NCBI RefSeq assembly: GCF_001305855.1
Contig: NZ_LIXZ01000008.1
Span: 1-64,000, forward strand
DNA from: Rossellomorea vietnamensis
Lineage (GTDB): Bacteria; Bacillota; Bacilli; Bacillales; Bacillaceae_B
Direction: 5' to 3'
Length of the DNA stretch: 64,000 bases
In this document: positions 61,017-64,000 of the stretch, in pieces
Numbering within the stretch: position 1 is the stretch's first letter
Layout: every line of letters begins with the position of its first letter
Translations under genes and position numbers: made by a program
Notes under the pieces: generated by a model
Seen by the model: only the letters and a program-made list of their open reading frames with translations
What the model was told of the DNA's origin: nothing
The model's database searches: none

Positions 61017-62082
61017 CTTCTATCCCTCTTTGCTCAGCAGCTTGTTTGTTTCTGACTACAATGACTTGGGCCGGTCTAATATCAAAGGCCGACTTTTCAA
61101 ATGTTAGACCGTACCTTACAACTTCCTTAATTTGTTCGTCCTTGAATTCTTGATCTTCCACTACACCGATAGGTTCATGCTTTTCCTCATTGAAGGGATC
61201 ACCAATATCAGGTTGGAAGTACTCTATTGAGAATGCATCGAATAGTCTCTTGATTTCTTTCATTAAGGTTGGATAGATTTCAAGCCATTCAGCTACTTTA
61301 CTCGTATCCACAGAGTCCTCAGCATTTAAATGTTCAAGTAATTCTTTTCCATACTTATCACCACTGTAAAGACCATCCAGCACAGGAGCGACACCCTTTT
61401 CAATGAAAGACAGAAATCGTTTCTCCGCTGACTGGATATCTTCTTCAAGCTGATCCAGTATTTGTATATTATTATCGATGGCTTCGTTCAGAAGAAAAAC
61501 ATTGGCTTGGTACTCCCCTCCCTCCTGAACAATGGAGAAGTCCTGATTATCATTAGAATCGGATGAACCTTCACTTTCTCCTTTTACCAAAGAAGCTTCT
61601 GTTTCAGATGGTGAAGCTTCTCCCACTTCTACATCCACCGGTTCTTCAGAAGTCATGTCTGATTCACTTAGTTGGGGCTGCTTGAATTCATCTATTGATT
61701 CAATCTGCGTTTCTTCACTAATGACGCTAGTGGAAGACAACCTTTCCTTTATCGCCTCATCAGTTATGAACTCCGCCGTTTCCGTTTCCAAAGGCTTATC
61801 AGGATTAAGCCTACGCAATAGCCTACTGGAGCTTTTGACTGATAGGCGGATGCCATCTCTACGATTCTCCAACTTTTCTTTCATATCTTCCCCGAACTCT
61901 TCTCCAACGACTGACTCCTCATATTTCTGTTCAAAAAAGGACATCAGATTGGTCACATCACCTTCAAGCTCTTTGAAACATGTCTTCCAATGATTCATTT
62001 GATCTGTTTTTTTTCGAAATTGAACCTGAGTATCCCCAAATCGTTTTAAGGTCTTCCTGTACTCTTCATTAGAAACTGTCAT
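61006..62082 (-). CDS. GrpE-like protein with long N-terminal extension
   Basis: 358 aa. N-terminal coiled-coil-rich half and an acidic, Ser/Glu-rich low-complexity middle (about 115-185), then a second coiled coil. The C-terminal ~110 residues have a GrpE head pattern: EYFQPDIGDPFNEEKHEPIG, EVVRYGLTFEKSAFDIRPAQ, VIVV. That is the part of GrpE that opens the Hsp70 nucleotide site. It stands between two Hsp70 genes, the expected context for a dedicated nucleotide exchange factor. The match is by eye. Confidence 0.72.
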   Translation of the reverse strand: MTVSNEEYRKTLKRFGDTQVQFRKKTDQMNHWKTCFKELEGDVTNLMSFFEQKYEESVVGEEFGEDMKEKLENRRDGIRLSVKSSSRLLRRLNPDKPLETETAEFITDEAIKERLSSTSVISEETQIESIDEFKQPQLSESDMTSEEPVDVEVGEASPSETEASLVKGESEGSSDSNDNQDFSIVQEGGEYQANVFLLNEAIDNNIQILDQLEEDIQSAEKRFLSFIEKGVAPVLDGLYSGDKYGKELLEHLNAEDSVDTSKVAEWLEIYPTLMKEIKRLFDAFSIEYFQPDIGDPFNEEKHEPIGVVEDQEFKDEQIKEVVRYGLTFEKSAFDIRPAQVIVVRNKQAAEQRGIEDEV

Positions 62083-62094
62083 GATTTCAAACTC

Positions 62095-63684
62095 CTAATC
62101 TCTTTTAATCGTGATTTCACTTGAAATGCTTTCGTCACCATCCAGCCTTGCCGAAACTATGACTTCATTTTGCTGGTTGACTGTAAAATTTACATGAATA
62201 CGATGCTTGCCTTTAGGAGCAGGCGGAATTCCTGTTAAGAAAAATTCGCCGATACAAACGCTTTTTTCATCACAAACACTCTCAACAAGCTCTGGTGTTT
62301 GGAAGACTGTAATACGCATCTCTGTCATATTGTCTTCAGGAGTGCTATAGATCTTTTCACTTGAAACGACAGGCTGATCTTTCGTCAATTCTATTCCTTT
62401 TTCAATTATCTGGTTGAATCGTCCACCGCGAATTTCAATCCCTAGATGATGCGTCACAATATTGTTCATCTCAATCTCAGTATTCAATTGGTCTTCACTA
62501 TCCGACTCATTGGTTTCTTCCAATTTGTCCGTTGGCACACCGAGGCTTGCTCCGAATACAGCCGCTCCCTGTGATACAACGGTGTCCGGATCGATATTGG
62601 AATATGGCTCTTTATTTAAAATCTCCTTGATTTTCGAACTAACTAGAGGAATCCGTGATGATCCTCCTACTAAAATGACACGCGAAATATCATTGGTTGT
62701 CAGCTTTGCGTTTTCAAGGGCTTTTTTCATCGTATGCATTGTTTGATCGATAAGAGGTTCAATCACTGCTTCGAAATCATCACGCGTCAATTCATATTCG
62801 ACGTTGTGAATATTTCCGAACTCATCTTTAATGAGATTGGATATCTCAATAGCAGCAAAGTCTACTTCGGATAATTCTTTTTTAGCTTGCTCACATGCCT
62901 CTTGAAGTTGCTGCTGAGCAGTCAGCAAATCGGTTGCTGACACCCCTTGATCTGCCACAAGATCAAAAATATCAATCTTACTTTTTTCCTTAAAGTCATC
63001 ATTTACAAGTTTCATAATGGCCTGGTCAATGTCATATCCTCCAAGCTGGGGATCCCCTTCTTTTGCCAGTATGGAAAATTCCGCCTGAGAATCTTCGGAA
63101 ACACTATCAACCTTTAAAATAGAGACGTCGAACGTTCCGCCTCCAAGATCATAGACCATAATCGTCTGGTTTCGGCCGACTTCCATTCCATAGGCAATCG
63201 CGGCCGCCACAGGCTCTTCAAGTAAATATGTAACATTTAAACCAGCCAATTCAGCAGCTTCTCTAGTGGCACGCTTCTTGTTATCATCAAAGTTTGCCGG
63301 AACACATATGACAGAGTAAACAGGCGTTCCTTTTAAGTCGATTTCTTCCTGATTGATCACATATTCTCGGAGCTTAGATAAAATCTCAGCTGAAATATCC
63401 TGAGGACGATATACCTCACCGAAGAATTCACGACTCCATTCTGTCCCCATTTCACGCTTAATAAAGGATACAGTGTTCTCAGGATCGATTAAAATCCTGC
63501 TTTTTGCCGTTTCTCCCACTTGGATATTATCTTCTGAACGGAAACTAACAACAGAGGGAAGGGTATGCTCCTTTCCCAGCTTGATCATAAAAGGCTTGCC
63601 TTTACGGTAAATAGATACAGCCGAGTTCGATGTACCAAGGTCTATTCCAAGAATATAGGGACTATTTTTTTCTGTGATTGCCAT
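62095..63684 (-). CDS. Hsp70-like protein 2
   Basis: 529 aa with AGGAGG before the ATG. GIDLGTSNSAVSIY, EEPVAAAIAYG, VYDLGGGTFDVSI, VGGSSRIPLV, then a beta-sandwich substrate domain with LTGIPPAPKGKHRIHVNFTV. Lid absent. It differs from protein 1 in the substrate domain, so the two may take different clients. 12 bp before the GrpE-like gene. Confidence 0.9.
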   Translation of the reverse strand: MAITEKNSPYILGIDLGTSNSAVSIYRKGKPFMIKLGKEHTLPSVVSFRSEDNIQVGETAKSRILIDPENTVSFIKREMGTEWSREFFGEVYRPQDISAEILSKLREYVINQEEIDLKGTPVYSVICVPANFDDNKKRATREAAELAGLNVTYLLEEPVAAAIAYGMEVGRNQTIMVYDLGGGTFDVSILKVDSVSEDSQAEFSILAKEGDPQLGGYDIDQAIMKLVNDDFKEKSKIDIFDLVADQGVSATDLLTAQQQLQEACEQAKKELSEVDFAAIEISNLIKDEFGNIHNVEYELTRDDFEAVIEPLIDQTMHTMKKALENAKLTTNDISRVILVGGSSRIPLVSSKIKEILNKEPYSNIDPDTVVSQGAAVFGASLGVPTDKLEETNESDSEDQLNTEIEMNNIVTHHLGIEIRGGRFNQIIEKGIELTKDQPVVSSEKIYSTPEDNMTEMRITVFQTPELVESVCDEKSVCIGEFFLTGIPPAPKGKHRIHVNFTVNQQNEVIVSARLDGDESISSEITIKRD

Positions 63685-63696
63685 AACTGATTCCTC

Positions 63697-64000
63697 CTAC
63701 TTATTCGTATCAATAACAACTTTTTCAGTCTTTAATTCACCGCTCCGAATCATAGATTCTATTAATGGAATATTCATTTCACCCTCATCCTCGAAAGAAC
63801 GGACGATTTGGGACTCCCTTTTAACTTCTGCACTAGAGAAGGTTAAAATTCCACTTTGGTCCAGTTCAAATAGCGCTACAGCACAAGAAGGGCTTGCCTG
63901 CGGTCTCTTGACTTTCAGTCTTAATTCACCAATCTTCGACTCATCCGACGGAACGGTTGATTCAGTACGAAATACTTGAAAACGAATCTCCCTTTGGAAT
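63697..64000 (-). CDS. C-terminal part of a third Hsp70-like protein
   Basis: About 100 codons, open at the window end. FQVFRTESTVPSDESKIGEL, LRLKVKRPQASPSCAVALFE, LDQSGILTFSSAEVKRES resembles the Hsp70 substrate-binding beta domain (LGEFxLxGIPPA ... DxNGILxVSA). Stop at 63697, 13 bp before the next Hsp70 start. It could instead be another protein that carries only this domain. Confidence 0.65.
   Translation of the reverse strand, partial: FQREIRFQVFRTESTVPSDESKIGELRLKVKRPQASPSCAVALFELDQSGILTFSSAEVKRESQIVRSFEDEGEMNIPLIESMIRSGELKTEKVVIDTNK

Overview
The window reads as chromosome of a low-to-mid GC endospore-former of the Bacillaceae (Bacillus/Rossellomorea-like). The basis is a Bacillus-type 16S rRNA start with a tRNA array, strong AGGAGG ribosome sites, SigA-type promoters, CcpA cre boxes, a LexA box of the Bacillus type and protein families typical of that group. 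Genus is an inference; no database was searched.

Layout. (1) 1-3138: 24 tRNA genes on the minus strand lead into the 5' end of a 16S rRNA gene; array and rRNA promoters share one sequence element. (2) 3.4-16.7 kb: housekeeping and accessory genes, including a split methyltransferase gene, a DUF948 protein, a DUF5658 membrane protein, a 1858-aa secreted alpha-amylase/type I pullulanase under two cre boxes, a broken acetyltransferase, a DUF2157/GDYXXLXY membrane protein, a DUF4160-DUF2442 pair and a comM stub behind a LexA-controlled promoter. (3) 17-25 kb: a putative type VII-secreted lipase toxin (TslA-like, N-terminal lipase and C-terminal helical LXG-like half) behind six tandem DUF1672 lipoproteins that are probable immunity proteins. 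(4) 26.7-54 kb: a carbohydrate catabolic island. An 11-gene minus-strand operon (epimerase, DHDPS-like aldolase, alcohol dehydrogenase, three Gfo/Idh oxidoreductases, FAD oxidoreductase, CE7-like esterase, TIM-barrel isomerase, unknown protein, NagA) faces an unusual regulator with a GGDEF-like domain. An ABC sugar importer without its own ATPase, a YesL-like protein, two secreted beta-propeller/FIMAH proteins, a second FAD oxidoreductase and a GH67N/DUF4838-like protein complete it. A palindrome AAAGAC-WW-GTCTTT recurs at the same place in several of its promoters, so I propose one regulon. (5) 54-56 kb: LysR and SDR genes plus a kduD remnant. (6) 56.2-64 kb: a chaperone/envelope operon with three Hsp70-like proteins (one cut by the window end), a GrpE-like protein, a membrane pseudokinase with TcaA-like outer domain and a GH3 beta-N-acetylhexosaminidase.

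The strongest candidates for undescribed biology are the TslA-like toxin with its expanded lipoprotein array, the Hsp70/GrpE-like/pseudokinase operon, and the regulon of the GGDEF-like transcription factor. Several genes are broken by small indels in homopolymers (4.37 kb, 22.89 kb); these may be real phase changes or assembly errors.
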